This document shows positions 43,459 through 53,418 of a stretch of DNA of 64,000 bases, piece after piece; the stretch's first letter is position 1, and each line of letters starts with the position of its first letter. Below the pieces are notes generated by a model. It was not told the DNA's origin. It worked only from the letters and a program-made list of their open reading frames with translations, and ran no database searches. Source of the DNA: Nocardia sp. CC227C. GTDB taxonomy: Bacteria > Actinomycetota > Actinomycetes > Mycobacteriales > Mycobacteriaceae. The position numbers and the translations under genes are program-made. The stretch lies in assembly GCF_030767025.1 (NCBI RefSeq), contig NZ_JASITE010000020.1, positions 1-64,000 on the forward strand, given 5' to 3'.

Positions 43459-43732
43459 TACCGCCGCGCCGCGGCCGACCTCGTCCACCGGTGCCGGAAT
43501 CCGGGAACTTGATCGTGAATTCGCGCCCACGGGCACGGCCGAGCACATCGAGTACCGCTCAACGGCCTCGAGGGCGTGGCCACCGGACGCATTGCCGGCT
43601 GATCCGGCCGTGCCCTGTCGAGTCGGACTTACCACGCAATTCAGCGCTGCCACGTCGGCATTCGGGCGCTGTGGCGCGCCGAACAGCGGCCGCATTGGGG
43701 ACTCGGGCGGCAGCGGTATTAGTCTCACCCCG

Positions 43733-45367
43733 GTGACCGAGACCGCTGCCGGATTGCTGCCCGACCCGTCCGGGGTCGGTGGAGGGGATCTGCCGCACGC
43801 CGATCGGCTCCGGCTGTTCTCCTTCGCCACCGCCGAGAAACGGGCCGATTACCTGTGGGTGTTGCGCGCCTTCGACACCGCGCGGGCCGCCTACGTGGTG
43901 CTGCTGCACGCCAGCGACGTCGTGGAGACGCTCGGACGTTGCCCGGGGGCTCCCGCGCTGACCGCGACCGAGGTGGGACCGCTGCTGGAGCAGTTGCACC
44001 AGTGGGGCGTGCTGGAGCGCAGCTACGACGGCACCCGGGCGGCGACGCTGGCCGAGTACCGGAACCGGCATTTCGTCTACCAGTTCTCGCAGGCGGGCTA
44101 TCAGGCGTACCGGGCGGTCTCCGACGTCTTGGACGCGCGCCTGGACGAGGCGGCGCTCTCACGCCTGCTGCTGCCGGAACTGCTGGCGGATCTGCACACC
44201 CTGGCCGAGGCCAACCGCACCGGCGACGCGCCCCGGGTGTACCGCGTGCTCAACCGGCTCGACCGGGCGCTCTCGGATCTGGCCGACCGGGCCGCGCACT
44301 TCTACCTCACCCTGGGCGATCTGGTGCGCACCACCGAGGTCACCCCCGAGGCATTCCTCGTCCACAAGGACGCACTGCTCGCGCATATGCGCGAGTTCTC
44401 CATGGACCTGGCGCGTTTCGCACCCCGGCTGGCCACCGCCATCCGCGAGGTGGAGGCCACCGGGGTGGCGGAGCTGATCGAGCGCGCCGCCCGCTGCGAC
44501 GAACGCGTCCTGCTCGATACCGCTGCGCGACAGGCGGATTGGCGGGCGCGCTGGCAGGGCCTGCACGCCTGGTTCTTGCCGTCGGACGCCGAGGGCGCGC
44601 TCACCGAATGCGAACGCCTGCGCGAGGCCACCATGAGCGCCATCGCTGCGGTGCTGTCGCTGCTGCGCCGCGTCACCGAGACCCGCAAGGGCGGCGTCTC
44701 CCGCGAATCGGCGCTGCGCCATCTGGCGGGCTGGTTCACCGCCGCCCCCACCGCCGAGGCCGCGCACGCCCTCTACGACGCGGTCTTCGGTCTCGGCCGC
44801 CCGCGGCACCTGTCCATGCGGCATCCCGACGCGGACATCATCCCCGCCATCCGCTCCTGGTGGGACGCCCCGCCGCTGGAGATCGCCCGCACCCTCGCCG
44901 AGACCGGCCGCCCGCCGACGCCCGGCGCGCCCGCCCGCATCCAGCGCAACGACGCCGGTATCCGCCGCCTGCGCCAGGCCCAGCTCGACGCCCAGCGCGC
45001 CCGTGCCGAGGCCGCCCGCTCCCTCGCGGCCGCCGACCTCTACGACCGCGTTCTCGACGAGGGCGAGACCGAGGTGCTGCTGAAGCTGCTCGACGCCGCC
45101 TCCACCGCCTGGGTCCCGGTCAGCGGCCGCGTCGGCGGCACCACCGGCACCGACAACGGCGTCACCCTCACCGTGCGCGAACACGCCGGCTCCACCGCCG
45201 TCCGCACCTCCCGCGGCCTGCTCCACCTCAACGGCCGCACGCTCGAGATCCGCGAGAACACCGGCCGCCGCCAGCGCGCCGCGGCAGCAGCCGGGAAGGC
45301 GGAGAAGAGCACCACACCACCGGTGCCCCCGGAGCCGCCGGGCGACGCCCCGGAGGTGCGCGGCTGA
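43733..45367 (+). CDS. jetA: Wadjet defence protein JetA (DUF2397/TIGR02677)
   Basis: First subunit of an SMC-like anti-plasmid system, 544 residues. It matches the DUF2397 type by length, winged-helix N-terminal part (LRLFSFATAEKRADYLWVLR), a long helical body and the C-terminal position directly before a DUF2398 gene. JetA proteins are kleisin-like partners of the JetC ATPase. The GTG at 43733 is preceded by TATTAG at 43717-43722 with no ribosome site, so a leaderless or short-leader transcript is likely. The stop overlaps the jetB start (TGATG). Confidence 0.85.
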   Translation: MTETAAGLLPDPSGVGGGDLPHADRLRLFSFATAEKRADYLWVLRAFDTARAAYVVLLHASDVVETLGRCPGAPALTATEVGPLLEQLHQWGVLERSYDGTRAATLAEYRNRHFVYQFSQAGYQAYRAVSDVLDARLDEAALSRLLLPELLADLHTLAEANRTGDAPRVYRVLNRLDRALSDLADRAAHFYLTLGDLVRTTEVTPEAFLVHKDALLAHMREFSMDLARFAPRLATAIREVEATGVAELIERAARCDERVLLDTAARQADWRARWQGLHAWFLPSDAEGALTECERLREATMSAIAAVLSLLRRVTETRKGGVSRESALRHLAGWFTAAPTAEAAHALYDAVFGLGRPRHLSMRHPDADIIPAIRSWWDAPPLEIARTLAETGRPPTPGAPARIQRNDAGIRRLRQAQLDAQRARAEAARSLAAADLYDRVLDEGETEVLLKLLDAASTAWVPVSGRVGGTTGTDNGVTLTVREHAGSTAVRTSRGLLHLNGRTLEIRENTGRRQRAAAAAGKAEKSTTPPVPPEPPGDAPEVRG

Positions 45368-46746
45368 TGCATGCCCGCTCCATCGACTCCCTGGCGCTGG
45401 ACAGCTATCAGCGCGCCGCCCGGGTGATCCTGGCCAACCACCTCGTCACCCGCACTTATCCGGATCGCATCGCGCTGGCCCTCATCCGCCGCTGGGCCAC
45501 CGAACTGCGGGAGGATCTCGCCGAACTGTTCGGCTACCGCTTGGAGGTCACCGAGACCACCGCGCGCCTGTTCCCCATCGTGGATCGTCTCGACGGCGCG
45601 CGACCGGCCCGCACGGTGGCCGACCGCGTCTTCGACCGTCGCCGCTACGCCTACCTGTCCCTCGCCCTGGCGGCACTGGGCCGCGCCGGTGACCAGATCA
45701 CCCTGTCCGAACTGGCCGACCAGGTGGCCGCCTACGCCGAGCAGGTGGACGGTCTCGAGCTCGCCCCCGACCGGGCCGCCGACCGCGACGCCTTCGTCGA
45801 TGCCGTCGGCTGGCTGGCGGCCCGCGGGGCGGTGGCCCTGGCCGACGGCGACGCGGGCGGCTGGGCCGCGGATCCCGAAGCGGGAGAAGCGCTCTACGAC
45901 ATCGACCGGGCGGTGGTCTTCGCCCTGTTCCGTCCGCCGCGCGCCCTCCAGCACCTGCACAGCGTCACCGGGCTGCTCGGCGACGAGGCCACCGCGGCCG
46001 ACACCCGCTCCCCCGCGGCGGCGCTGGCGGCCCGCCGGGTCCGGCGCGCGCTGGTGGAACTGCCGGTCGTCTACGCCGCCGACCTCCCGCCCGCCGAACG
46101 CGCACTGCTGGCACAGGACAAACTGGTGGCCGAGGTGGAATTGCTCACCGGCCTGCCGGCCGAGCGCCGCGCCGAGGGCGTGGCGCTCATCGACAGTTCG
46201 GGCCGGCTGTCCGATATCCGGTTCCCGAGCACCGGCACACTGGCCCAGGTGGCCCTGCTGCTGGTGGGCGAGATCGCGGATCTGGTACTGGATATCGACA
46301 ATCCGGTGCCGCGCCGTCCCCGCCCGGAGCGCCCGCTGACCGACCTCACCGAACAGCTCGATGCCGCCATTCCGATGCGGACTGTCTTCACCCCGCTGTC
46401 GGACCCGGCCGATTTGTTCGTCGCGGACGGGGACGCCGACGACGAGCCGGAACCGGCCGAGATACCCGAGTACCCCTTCATCGCGTCCTCCTGGATTCTC
46501 GACACCGTCCGGGCGCTCACCGACCGCTACGGCGCGACGTTCGCCGCCCAGTGGCAGGCCGACGCGCCCGGCCTCACCGGTGAGGTGGTGGCGCTGCTGG
46601 AGCGGCTGCGCCTGGTGGAGGTACTGGACGGCGGCCTGCTCGTGCTGCCCGCCCTGGCCCGCTACCGGGGTGCGGTGGTGACCGTCCGCACGCGGGCGGA
46701 GACCGAACTCTTCGTGGCACCCGGCGATATGGAAGGGACTGTCTGA
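45367..46746 (+). CDS. jetB: Wadjet defence protein JetB (DUF2398/TIGR02678)
   Basis: Second subunit, 459 residues, corresponding to the KITE-like winged-helix protein of Wadjet complexes. It has the DUF2398 N-terminus (YQRAARVILANHLVTRTYPD, then ELREDLAELFGYRLEV) and helical C-terminus. Translation is coupled to jetA by the TGATG overlap, and jetC starts 4 bp after its stop. No catalytic motif is expected. An acidic linker (GDADDEPEPAEIPEY) precedes the last 90 residues. Confidence 0.85.
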   Translation: MHARSIDSLALDSYQRAARVILANHLVTRTYPDRIALALIRRWATELREDLAELFGYRLEVTETTARLFPIVDRLDGARPARTVADRVFDRRRYAYLSLALAALGRAGDQITLSELADQVAAYAEQVDGLELAPDRAADRDAFVDAVGWLAARGAVALADGDAGGWAADPEAGEALYDIDRAVVFALFRPPRALQHLHSVTGLLGDEATAADTRSPAAALAARRVRRALVELPVVYAADLPPAERALLAQDKLVAEVELLTGLPAERRAEGVALIDSSGRLSDIRFPSTGTLAQVALLLVGEIADLVLDIDNPVPRRPRPERPLTDLTEQLDAAIPMRTVFTPLSDPADLFVADGDADDEPEPAEIPEYPFIASSWILDTVRALTDRYGATFAAQWQADAPGLTGEVVALLERLRLVEVLDGGLLVLPALARYRGAVVTVRTRAETELFVAPGDMEGTV

Positions 46747-46749
46747 TCC

Positions 46750-49700
46750 ATGGGCGACCTCATTCACGGTGGCGTGCGCTTCGTCCCGACCCGCGCGGGG
46801 ATCGTGAACCTGTGGGACTACCGCGATCAGGAGTTCTGCTTCGCCGACGGGCGGCTGGTGTTGCGCGGCCCGAACGGCTCGGGCAAGACCAAGGCGCTCG
46901 AGGTGCTGTTCCCGTTCGTGCTCGACGGGCGGATCGAACCGCGGCGGTTGAATCCGTTCGCCGGTGAAGAGCGCACCATGAAATCGAATCTGCTGTACCG
47001 CAAACAGGAATCGGCGTACTCGTACGTGTGGATGGAGTTCGCGCGCGGCAACTGGGACGAGCCGGAGGTGGTGACCGTCGGCATCGGGATGCGCGCCACC
47101 CGATCCGCCGACAAGGTGACGCGGTGGTATTTCGTCGCCGACGGCCGGGTGGGCGTGGACTTCTCGCTGCTGGACTCCGAGGACCGGCCGCTGACCCGCA
47201 AACAGCTGGCCGAGCAGATCGGCACCGACGCCATCGTGGACCGGCCGGTGGAGTACCGCGCCGCCATCGACGCCCGCATGTTCGGGCTCGGCCAGCAGCG
47301 CTACGACCAGCTCATCAATCTCATTCTCACGCTGCGCCGCCCGCAGCTGGCGAAGAACCTGGACCCGCGCGGGCTGTCGCAGGCGCTCACCGACGGCCTG
47401 CGCCCGCTCGACGAGCAGCTGATCCTCGACGCCGCCCGCTCCTTCAGCGATATGGAGGAGGTGGGCCGCACCCTGGAAGGGCTGGTGCAGGCCGACACCG
47501 CCACCCGCACCTTCGTCAACGTCTATCGCAAATACCTTGCGGTGCAGGCGAAGACCGATGTCGACCAGGTGCGCACCCGGCTCGACGCGGTCACCAACGC
47601 GGCCACCGCGCTGCACGCGGCCTCGGCGCTGCGGCAGCGCCGCGACGCCGAACGCGCGGCCGCCGAGACCCGCGCCGACGATGCCGACCGCGGCTACGAG
47701 CAGGCCCTCGCCGACCGCGAAACCCTCCAGCGCTCCAGCGCTTACGAGGGCAAACAGCAGCTCGACGACCTCGCCGACGCGGTGCGCCGCCTGGAGACCT
47801 CGTCGGCCGTGCACCGCGACAAGGCCACCAAGGCCCGGCAGACCGTCGACCAGCGCGCCGAGGAATTCGAGCGCGCCGAGGCCGCCGTGCAGCACGCCGC
47901 CTCGGCCCTGGCCCGCGGTGAGGACGAATTGCGCGGCGCCGCAGCCGAAGCCGGTATCGAGTGGGCGGCGCTGCCCGAGCAGGCGCGCGGCGACCAGCTC
48001 ACCACCACGGTGCGCAGCCACGCCGAGGAGCGCGACGCCGACGTGCGCGCCGTCCGCCGTGCCCTCACCCTGGTCGACACCGCCGCCACCGAACGCACCC
48101 GCGCCGAACGGGCCGCACAGCGCGCCATCGAGCTCCGCGATGCCGCCGCCGCCGAACTCGCCGAGGCCGAAGCCGCCGTCACCCTCGCCCGCTCGGACAC
48201 CGCCGCCGCCCTGCGCGACTGGTGGAACGACCACCGCGACGTCTACGGTCCCGTCCGCGACGGCCTGGTCGACGCCCTCGAGCAGGCTCTCACCACCACC
48301 GGCACCGAACCCGCGCCCGCCGCGGGCACCGCCACCGGCGAACGTGCCCCCGCTTGCTCCGGCACCGAATTCCTCACTCCGGCAGAGGTTCTCGCCGAGC
48401 ACACCGAACCCCTCACCGAGGACATCCGCGCCCGCCGCCTGCACGCCCGTACCCGGGCCGACCAGTCCACCGCCCATCTCGCCGACCTGCGCGCCGAACA
48501 GCGGCGCATCGCGGCCGAACGCGACGACGCCCCGCCGCCCTTCGCGGCCCGCACCGCCGAGCGCGACGGCCGCCCCGGCGCGCCGCTGTGGCGACTGGTC
48601 CGCTTCGCGCCGGACCTCACCCCCGCGACAGCCGCCGGTGTCGAGGCCGCCCTCCAGGCCGCGAACCTGCTGGACGCCTGGGTGAGCCCGGACGCCGATA
48701 TCCCGGCACCCGACTCCGAGCAGTTCCTGCTCCCCCTCCCCCCGGCGGACCGCCCCACCGGCCCCACCCTCGCCGACGTCCTGGCGGTCGAGGACGACAC
48801 CTTCGGCGTCCCCCGCACCACGGTCGACGGCATCCTCGCCTCGATCGCCCTCCACGAGAGCGCCCCCACCGCTCCCGCGCACGCCGAGGCCCGCCCCTCG
48901 TCGGGTCGGCGCGTGGAACCCACCGCACCCCGGGAAACCTCGGGCACCAGCCGCACGCCCGGCCCGGCATCGCTGGCCGCCGTCACCGCGCATCCGCGCC
49001 TCACGGTGACCACCGACGGCCACTTCCGCCAGGGCATCCAGTTGGGCCGCCACACCAAGCCCGATGCCGAATTCATCGGCACCACCGCGCGCGCCCGCCG
49101 GCGCGAACTGCGGTTGGCGGAACTGGCATCCGCCATCGAGGCGGCGGAGGCCGCGATCGCCGAGGCCGAGGCCGAGGAAGCGGCCGCCATCGCCGAACTG
49201 GCGCGGATCACCGCCGCCGCCAAGGCCTTGCCGCGCACCGCCGCCGTGACCGCGGCCCTGCGCGCGGTGTCCGAGGCGGCGGGCATGCTGCGCTCGCGCT
49301 CCGAGGCCGCCGCCCAGACCGAGCGCGACCTCGATCAGGCGATCGCCGACTGCACGGCCGCCGACAAGAAGGTGCGCGCCATCGCCGCCGACCATCGCGC
49401 CCCCCGCGATCCGGCGGAACTGGATGCCCTGGCCGCCGCCGTCCGGCATTTCGAGAACGCCGGGACCGCCCTGCTGCGGCTGCGCGGCGATCACCAGCGC
49501 GAGCACGAACGGGCCCGTGAGGCGCGCGACCGGCTCGACGAATCCCGGGATCTGGCCGAGGCTTTCGCCGAGGAGGCCGAGGCCGCCCGGAGCGGCTACG
49601 AGGAGCAGCTGCGCAAACTGGAGACGCTGCGCGAGGCGCTGGGCGCGGGCGCGGCCGATATCGACCGCGAACTCGAGGCCGCACGGGAGAAGATCGACGC

Positions 49701-51123
49701 CGCCCGCGCCGAGCAGAAGGCCGCCCGCAAGGCCGCGCACGAGGCCATCGAGGCGGTCGGCAGCGCCGAGGGCGCGCACCGCGCCGCCCATGACGCGCTC
49801 GGCACCGCACTCACCGAATTGCGCACCGACGTAAGGACACTCGCCCCCTACGCCCGCCCGGATCTGCTCACCCTGCTCGGCGCGCAGGCCGACAGCCTCT
49901 GGCCCAGCAGCGATGCCGCCTGGTCCACCCCGGAGCAGCTGCTCTACCGCATCGAGAACGGTGATCCGGAGCAGCAGCCGCAGGTGCTCCCGGCGGAGGT
50001 GCTCGAATTGTTCGAGAACCTTTCCGCCGCAACCGCTTCGGTGCGGGCGGGCGAGGCGGCCCGCAAGTCCACCCGCAGTGCGGTCACCACCGCGCTACAG
50101 GAGTTCGACGCCGCCCTGGCCGCCTCCCGCCAGGACTACCGGCTGCACTGGGACGCCGCCGACGGTCTCACGGTGGTGCAGGTGCACGACGAGCACGGTC
50201 TGTCGGCGCTGGCCGATTTCGCCGAGCGCATCGCCGCCGCCCGCCGCGATCAGGAACTGCTGCTCACCGACTCCGAGCGCCGCATCCTCGAGGACGCCCT
50301 GCTGACCGGTCTGGCCCAGCAGATCCACGAACGCACCGGGGACGCCCGCGATCTCATTGCCAAGATGGGTGCGGAGATGAAGCAGCGGCACATGTCCTCG
50401 GGCAATACGATCGGCGTGCACTGGGTGCTCGCGGATACCCTCTCCGACCCGGCGCGGGCGGTCTGCAAGATTCTCGACCGCGACTCCTCGGAGCTCACCG
50501 CCGACGATCTGTCCACCATCCGCTCGCATTTCGCCGCGGAGATCCGGGCCGCCCGCGCCGCGCATCCGGAGCGGTCCTTCCCGGAGATCCTCGCGACCAC
50601 GCTGGACTATCGCACCTGGCGGGTGTTCTCCTTCACCATCATCACCGCCGACGGCACCGAGGACCGGCTCACCGTGGCCCGCCACAGCGCGCTGTCCGGC
50701 GGCGAGCAGTCGGTCTCCCTGCATCTGCCGCTGTTCGCGGCGGCCCACGTCATGCTCGATTCGGCCGATCCGCAGGCTCCGCGCCTACTCGCCCTGGACG
50801 AGGCGTTCGCCGGCGTCGACGACAACGGCCGCAGCGAATTGCTCGGCCTCTCGGTGCAATTCGATCTCGACCTGTTCATGACCGGCTACGACCTCTGGAT
50901 CACCTACGACCACGTCCCCGCCTGCGCCCACTACGATCTCGCCCACTCCGCGGCCGAGAACACCGTCAGCGCCACCCTGCTCGTCTGGGACGCGGGCGAT
51001 CTGCTCGCCGAGCACGACGGCACCGACCTCACCACCGCCCTCGGCTCCCCCAACCGCCGCCGCACCCCGCACACCATCGAAGGCGGCATCCCCCTCACCG
51101 ATACCCTCCTCGCCGACGCCTGA
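46750..51123 (+). CDS. jetC: Wadjet SMC-like ATPase JetC (TIGR02680)
   Basis: Large SMC-family ATPase, 1457 residues, motor of the Wadjet complex that extrudes DNA loops on plasmids. Walker A is RGPNGSGKT (Gly40-Thr47), preceded by GIVNLWDYRDQEFCF. Long coiled coils fill about 270-500 and 800-1180, separated by a hinge-like middle. The signature LSGGEQSVSLHLPL and Walker B RLLALDEAFAGVDD are near the C-terminus (about 1315-1360). Two low-complexity inserts (near 518-532 and 700-740) make it longer than a typical TIGR02680 protein of about 1350. The next gene is on the other strand, so no jetD follows. Confidence 0.92.
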   Translation: MGDLIHGGVRFVPTRAGIVNLWDYRDQEFCFADGRLVLRGPNGSGKTKALEVLFPFVLDGRIEPRRLNPFAGEERTMKSNLLYRKQESAYSYVWMEFARGNWDEPEVVTVGIGMRATRSADKVTRWYFVADGRVGVDFSLLDSEDRPLTRKQLAEQIGTDAIVDRPVEYRAAIDARMFGLGQQRYDQLINLILTLRRPQLAKNLDPRGLSQALTDGLRPLDEQLILDAARSFSDMEEVGRTLEGLVQADTATRTFVNVYRKYLAVQAKTDVDQVRTRLDAVTNAATALHAASALRQRRDAERAAAETRADDADRGYEQALADRETLQRSSAYEGKQQLDDLADAVRRLETSSAVHRDKATKARQTVDQRAEEFERAEAAVQHAASALARGEDELRGAAAEAGIEWAALPEQARGDQLTTTVRSHAEERDADVRAVRRALTLVDTAATERTRAERAAQRAIELRDAAAAELAEAEAAVTLARSDTAAALRDWWNDHRDVYGPVRDGLVDALEQALTTTGTEPAPAAGTATGERAPACSGTEFLTPAEVLAEHTEPLTEDIRARRLHARTRADQSTAHLADLRAEQRRIAAERDDAPPPFAARTAERDGRPGAPLWRLVRFAPDLTPATAAGVEAALQAANLLDAWVSPDADIPAPDSEQFLLPLPPADRPTGPTLADVLAVEDDTFGVPRTTVDGILASIALHESAPTAPAHAEARPSSGRRVEPTAPRETSGTSRTPGPASLAAVTAHPRLTVTTDGHFRQGIQLGRHTKPDAEFIGTTARARRRELRLAELASAIEAAEAAIAEAEAEEAAAIAELARITAAAKALPRTAAVTAALRAVSEAAGMLRSRSEAAAQTERDLDQAIADCTAADKKVRAIAADHRAPRDPAELDALAAAVRHFENAGTALLRLRGDHQREHERAREARDRLDESRDLAEAFAEEAEAARSGYEEQLRKLETLREALGAGAADIDRELEAAREKIDAARAEQKAARKAAHEAIEAVGSAEGAHRAAHDALGTALTELRTDVRTLAPYARPDLLTLLGAQADSLWPSSDAAWSTPEQLLYRIENGDPEQQPQVLPAEVLELFENLSAATASVRAGEAARKSTRSAVTTALQEFDAALAASRQDYRLHWDAADGLTVVQVHDEHGLSALADFAERIAAARRDQELLLTDSERRILEDALLTGLAQQIHERTGDARDLIAKMGAEMKQRHMSSGNTIGVHWVLADTLSDPARAVCKILDRDSSELTADDLSTIRSHFAAEIRAARAAHPERSFPEILATTLDYRTWRVFSFTIITADGTEDRLTVARHSALSGGEQSVSLHLPLFAAAHVMLDSADPQAPRLLALDEAFAGVDDNGRSELLGLSVQFDLDLFMTGYDLWITYDHVPACAHYDLAHSAAENTVSATLLVWDAGDLLAEHDGTDLTTALGSPNRRRTPHTIEGGIPLTDTLLADA

Positions 51124-51174
51124 GCGCGGGGGGGAAGTGGTTCCCGATACCGCCGCCCCGCCCCGATTGTCGCC

Positions 51175-51627
51175 CTACTCGGCGCGGGCGGGGACACGGT
51201 GCAGGAAGTCGGCGAGCGAGGCCAGTTCGGGGATGTGGGCGGCGGTGGCGAGTGTTTCCTCGAGGACGCGGTCGTGGGTGGGTTTGGACAGCGCGTACAG
51301 GGCGCGGCCTTGATCGGTGAGTTCGGTGTAGATGCCGCGGCGGTCGTCGGCGCACAGGACGCGGACCAGCAGGCCGCGGTCCTCGAGGCGATTGACCAGG
51401 CGGGTGGTGGCGCTGGGTGAGAGGGCGGTGGCGCGGGCGAGCTGGGAGATGCGCATATGCCAGCCGTCCTGGCGGGACAGCGCGTCGAGAACGGTGAATT
51501 CGACCACGGACAGCCCGTGTTCACGCACCAGTTCCTTCTCCAACGCGGCCTCGATCAGGCCGTGTAGCGCGGCAAGGGTGCGCCAGCCGGTGGCTCGGAC
51601 TTCGACGGCGTCGTCGGCGATTCCCAT
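51175..51627 (-). CDS. MarR-family regulator of the adjacent efflux pump
   Basis: A 150-residue winged-helix repressor. The recognition region is ISQLARATALSPSATTRLVNRLEDRGLL and the wing is DDRRGIYTELT. The ATG at 51627 is chosen over the in-frame ATG at 51669, which lies in the operator region. Divergent from an MFS transporter with TTGCA repeats between them, it most likely represses both genes until an effector, probably a drug-like compound, binds. Confidence 0.88.
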   Translation of the reverse strand: MGIADDAVEVRATGWRTLAALHGLIEAALEKELVREHGLSVVEFTVLDALSRQDGWHMRISQLARATALSPSATTRLVNRLEDRGLLVRVLCADDRRGIYTELTDQGRALYALSKPTHDRVLEETLATAAHIPELASLADFLHRVPARAE

Positions 51628-51646
51628 GCCCCCAGCATAGCGACGA

Positions 51647-51699
51647 GTTGCAATAGTCGGCGCGTGCAACTACTTTGTTGCATACGCATTTAATTGCAC
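51647..51699. promoter_or_regulatory. MarR operator region with TTGCA repeats
   Basis: A perfect inverted repeat TGCAAC-TACTTT-GTTGCA occupies 51665-51682. Further half-sites GTTGCA (51647-51652) and TTGCAC (51694-51699) flank it. TTATATTGT just downstream (51705-51713) could be the -10 of the plus-strand MFS gene. Confidence 0.7.
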
Positions 51700-51766
51700 A
51701 CGCGTTATATTGTCTTGCGCAGCTCTTGCGCGCGCTGCTGGTATCGCCGGAAAGGAAGCGCAGCTC

Positions 51767-52957
51767 ATGCCGCTCGGCCTCATCGCCCTCGCACTCGGGG
51801 GCTTCGGCATCGGACTCACCGAGTTCGTGATCGCCGGACTGCTGTCGTCGGTCGCCGACGATATGGATGTATCGGTGCCCACCGCCGGATATCTGATCTC
51901 CGGGTACGCGCTCGCCGTCGTATTCGGCGCGCTCGCCCTCACGCCCGTGGTGAACCGCTGGAATCCCAAGCGGGCGCTGCAAGTGCTCATGGTGCTGTTC
52001 ACCGTCGGCAACGTGGTCTCGGCGCTGGCCCCCGGGTACGCCGCGCTATTGGGCGGGCGGGTGCTCGCCGCGCTCGCGCACGGCGCCTTCTTCGGCATCG
52101 GCGCGGTACTCGCCGCCTCACTGGTCGGGCCGGAGAAGAAGGCCGGAGCCATCTCGATCATGTTCGGCGGCTTGACGATCGCCACTGTGCTCGGGGTTCC
52201 GCTGGGTACCGTCATCGGACAGCAATGGGGCTGGCGGGCCACCTTCGCGGTCATCGCCGTGGTCGGCGTGCTCGCCCTCGCGGGTATCACGGCGCTCGTG
52301 CCCACCGCCGTCACGCGGGCCGCTCGCCCGGGCCTGCGCTCGGAGCTGGCCGCCTTCCGCAACCGTCAGGTCTGGTACTCGCTGCTCATGACGGTGTTGG
52401 TGTTCGGCGGCATGTTCGGCGCGTTCATGTATATCGAGCCCCTGCTCACCCGGGTCACCGGCTACTCCGACTCCGCCATTCCGTGGCTGCTGATCCTGTT
52501 CGGCGCGGGCCTGTTCGCGGGCAATCTCCTGGGCGGCCGCTGGGCCGACCGCGATCTGACGCGCACCCTGGTCACCCTCACCCTCGCACTGGGTGTCGTG
52601 CTGGTGGCCTTCGCCCTGCTCACGGACAACAAGCTGGCATCGGCCGCGCTGCTACTCGCCATGGGCTTCTTCGGTTTCGGTGCCACGCCGGGTTTGCAGA
52701 TGCGCGTCCTCGACTACGCCGCGACGGCCCCCACCATGGCCTCGTCCGCGAATATCGCCGCCTTCAATGTCGGTAACTTCCTCGGTGTCTGGCTCTCCGG
52801 CTCGGCCATCGCCGCGGGTTTCGGTTGGGTGTCACCGCTCTGGGTGGGTGCGGGATTCGCGTTCACCGGTCTCGCGGTGCTCATCGCGGCCACCCGTGAC
52901 CGGCGGCCGCTCCGGAACGCCGAGGTTCGGTCCGCGGACGAGTTCGTGGCCTCCTGA
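51767..52957 (+). CDS. MFS efflux transporter (AraJ/CmlR-like)
   Basis: A 396-residue major facilitator protein with about 12 membrane segments. The N-terminus (LGLIALALGGFGIGLTEFVI) and loop NRWNPKRALQVLMVLFTVGN match the DHA1 AraJ/chloramphenicol-resistance-like subfamily of drug or sugar exporters. AAAGGAAG precedes the ATG at 51767. It is controlled in all likelihood by the divergent MarR protein. The exported compound is unknown. Confidence 0.88.
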   Translation: MPLGLIALALGGFGIGLTEFVIAGLLSSVADDMDVSVPTAGYLISGYALAVVFGALALTPVVNRWNPKRALQVLMVLFTVGNVVSALAPGYAALLGGRVLAALAHGAFFGIGAVLAASLVGPEKKAGAISIMFGGLTIATVLGVPLGTVIGQQWGWRATFAVIAVVGVLALAGITALVPTAVTRAARPGLRSELAAFRNRQVWYSLLMTVLVFGGMFGAFMYIEPLLTRVTGYSDSAIPWLLILFGAGLFAGNLLGGRWADRDLTRTLVTLTLALGVVLVAFALLTDNKLASAALLLAMGFFGFGATPGLQMRVLDYAATAPTMASSANIAAFNVGNFLGVWLSGSAIAAGFGWVSPLWVGAGFAFTGLAVLIAATRDRRPLRNAEVRSADEFVAS

Positions 52958-52969
52958 ATCCCGCCGCGA

Positions 52970-53233
52970 TCAGGGGTGCTGGTCGGGGGCGGGTGATTCC
53001 ACCGGGACCACCACGGCGGGCTGGGGTTGGGCGGGGCCGGTGGGGTGGGCGTAGCCGAGCCAGCCGGTGCCGATGAAGACGGCCAGCAGGATGGCGGTGG
53101 GGAGTTCGAGCAGCAGCCAGCCCGGCGGGTAGAGGGGTTCCCGCGAGGTCGGGCGGCGGCGGACGGGGGGTCTGGGATGTGCGAGGGCGGAGCGTGCCGT
53201 GCGGTTGGTGCTGCGGTTGCCGTGCCTGACCAC
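52970..53233 (-). CDS. Small single-pass membrane protein
   Basis: An 87-residue protein with a basic Arg/Pro-rich N-terminal half, one transmembrane helix (PPGWLLLELPTAILLAVFIG, about 40-62) and a Pro/Val-rich C-terminal tail probably outside. The start is GTG at 53233 with GGGAGG upstream, which supports translation. No family recognised. It is convergent with the MFS gene. Confidence 0.6.
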   Translation of the reverse strand: MVRHGNRSTNRTARSALAHPRPPVRRRPTSREPLYPPGWLLLELPTAILLAVFIGTGWLGYAHPTGPAQPQPAVVVPVESPAPDQHP

Positions 53234-53418
53234 CCGAAAACCTCCCGAATCGTCCCCGCGGGTGTGCGGGGCGCAGTGCTGCCTGTCGACTGTCGACCGT
53301 CGTGACGACGGAGTGCTGGCACCTGCGCCAGCGTCACACTATGCCCAACCACCTGCGCACACACCGGGCGAATGTGCGGACATCGCCTTGTCCGCGAGTT
53401 TGTCGCCCGGTGCGGCGC

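Noticed and set aside
45040..49791. 1583-codon open frame antisense to jetA, jetB and jetC
   Set aside because: It is a GC-driven shadow frame, Gly/Arg/Val-rich with no domain, opposite three genes with clear families.
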